Shown here piece after piece: positions 22,880-23,721 of a stretch of DNA of 23,721 bases (position 1 is its first letter; every line of letters starts with the position of its first letter). The stretch covers positions 1 to 23,721 of the forward strand of contig CBDUEV010000042.1 of NCBI GenBank assembly GCA_965366365.1, read 5' to 3'. The position numbers and the translations under genes are program-made. The notes below the pieces were generated by a model. The model was not told where the DNA came from. It made no database searches and worked only from the letters and a program-made list of their open reading frames with translations. Source of the DNA: CBDUEV01 sp965366365. GTDB lineage: Bacteria > Actinomycetota > Acidimicrobiia > Spongiisociales > JAENVV01.

Positions 22880-23721
22880 GTGGCTACCATCGCCCCTGGC
22901 CTGCCGAGCGGCTTGGAGGACCAGATTCCTGCCCCCAACCAGGATGTGCCGAACACCACGGGAAACGCCACGACCGCCGCCCTGGCACGCCTCCATCACG
23001 CATCGATGACGCACCGTTTTCGGTGGCTCTTCGTTGCCGGCGTTCCGTGGCTGGCGCTGGCAGCATGGGGTGCCACCACCGGTCTGTCGGGCGTCGCCTA
23101 TGCGGCAGCCGGGCTCGTGTTGGTGGGGTGGCTGATTGGCGTGCTGACCGGGCCGTATCTGTTGGCGATCGGACTGGCCGTGGCGGTAGCCGCCCTGGTC
23201 GCCTGGCGGAAGGGAGAGTTCGCCGGGCTCTCCTCGCCGATCGAATTCGTGTTGGCGGGAGGGGCCGGCCTGCTGGCCGTGCTGGTGGGTGGCGCCCTGA
23301 TCGGGGGAGGGCAGTCACCCGGCGAGCAGGTGACGCCCGCTCCTGTCGCTGCGCCGGCCGCCTCGCCCACCTCCTCTTCGTCCTCGGGGACGACCCGTGC
23401 CACTGCGCCTGCGCCGTCCACCACCACCGGCACCACCGTGGTGAGCTATGCGGCTGAGTCGATCACCGACGGAGACACCTTTCGCGTGATCATCGATGGA
23501 GAGTCCGAAGCGGTCCGGATCATCGGCATCGATGCGCCCGAATCGGGAGATTGCCTGTCCGAGGAGGCGGCCGATCGGTTGGGCGAGCTCTTGGCGAACG
23601 GATTCCGGCTGCGAAGGGACGTCTCGAACCGCGACGGATTCGGACGTTTACTGCGGCATGTCGACACCGACGACGGCAGCGTGGCGGCAACGCCAACACC
23701 CGTGGGAAACGTCGATAATCC
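22880..23721 (+). CDS. membrane-anchored staphylococcal nuclease-like protein (3' end outside window)
   Basis: The frame is open from 22829 to the window end. Counting from ATG 23006, three or four hydrophobic segments (about 7-26, 30-48, 51-66, 79-101) are followed by a Ser/Thr/Pro/Ala-rich linker (about 103-146). A thermonuclease (SNase) domain then begins SITDGDTFRVIIDG (152-165). All three catalytic residues expected from the family are visible: Arg171 in VRIIGIDAPE, Glu179, and an Arg in DGFGRLL (211-217). The start is uncertain. GTG 22880 adds 42 residues with coding-like base use, but no start has a convincing ribosome binding site. The predicted role is a surface-tethered nuclease that cuts extracellular DNA or RNA. 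The last 15 or so codons fit the family poorly. Confidence 0.75.
   Translation, partial: MATIAPGLPSGLEDQIPAPNQDVPNTTGNATTAALARLHHASMTHRFRWLFVAGVPWLALAAWGATTGLSGVAYAAAGLVLVGWLIGVLTGPYLLAIGLAVAVAALVAWRKGEFAGLSSPIEFVLAGGAGLLAVLVGGALIGGGQSPGEQVTPAPVAAPAASPTSSSSSGTTRATAPAPSTTTGTTVVSYAAESITDGDTFRVIIDGESEAVRIIGIDAPESGDCLSEEAADRLGELLANGFRLRRDVSNRDGFGRLLRHVDTDDGSVAATPTPVGNVDN

Noticed and set aside
22780..23457. Plus-strand open frame of 225 codons in another phase upstream of the nuclease domain
   Set aside because: It is Arg/Gly-rich with no domain. The overlapping frame reads membrane segments continuous with the nuclease domain, so that one is preferred.

Overview
The window is a GC-rich, gene-dense bacterial segment. 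High GC at third codon positions, frequent GTG/TTG starts, stop/start overlaps, a large SARP/AfsR-type regulator and a Liv-type operon with several acyl-CoA synthetases point to an actinobacterium, possibly Acidimicrobiia-like. That assignment is inference: no rRNA or other phylogenetic marker is present. I see no tRNA, rRNA, CRISPR array, IS element or attachment site. No gene-free stretch exceeds 300 bases; the largest is 14868-15105.

Region 1 (1-10850, all +) is one long, tightly packed operon. It holds the end of an alpha/beta hydrolase, a Liv-type (branched-chain amino acid family) ABC importer (lipoprotein binding protein, two ATPases, two permeases), an acyl-CoA synthetase, an alpha/beta hydrolase, a ketoacyl synthase III-like enzyme and a second acyl-CoA synthetase. 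Most junctions are ATGA or GTGA overlaps. The likely theme is uptake of a small organic acid or related compound, CoA activation and breakdown. A perfect 14-bp hairpin lies between the binding-protein gene and the first ATPase gene.

Region 2 (10863-16869) is a patchwork of single genes: an unknown protein (-), an APH-like kinase (+), a proline-rich 62-residue peptide (+), a PPOX-family flavin protein (+), a double GNAT acetyltransferase (+), an Est30-like esterase (-), a YceI protein (+) with a pair of matching operator-like sites at its promoter, and a patatin-like lipase (+).

Region 3 (16954-22717) contains the most interesting system. A 1023-residue SARP/NB-ARC/TPR regulator (+) converges on and overlaps a minus-strand group. 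Read in the minus direction, that group is a secreted HELAH zincin, a membrane-associated HEELH protein, a 75-residue peptide, and a methyltransferase. The methyltransferase looks like a borosin backbone alpha-N-methyltransferase (SonM/OphMA type). The 75-residue peptide has the helical binding-domain pattern of split-borosin precursors (SonA type) and a C-terminal Val-Val-Ile-Val segment. The two genes overlap by 11 nt. I infer a split borosin RiPP locus, with two candidate metallopeptidases and a candidate regulator nearby.

Region 4 (22880-end, +) is the 5' part of a membrane-anchored staphylococcal-nuclease-like protein, cut off by the window edge.
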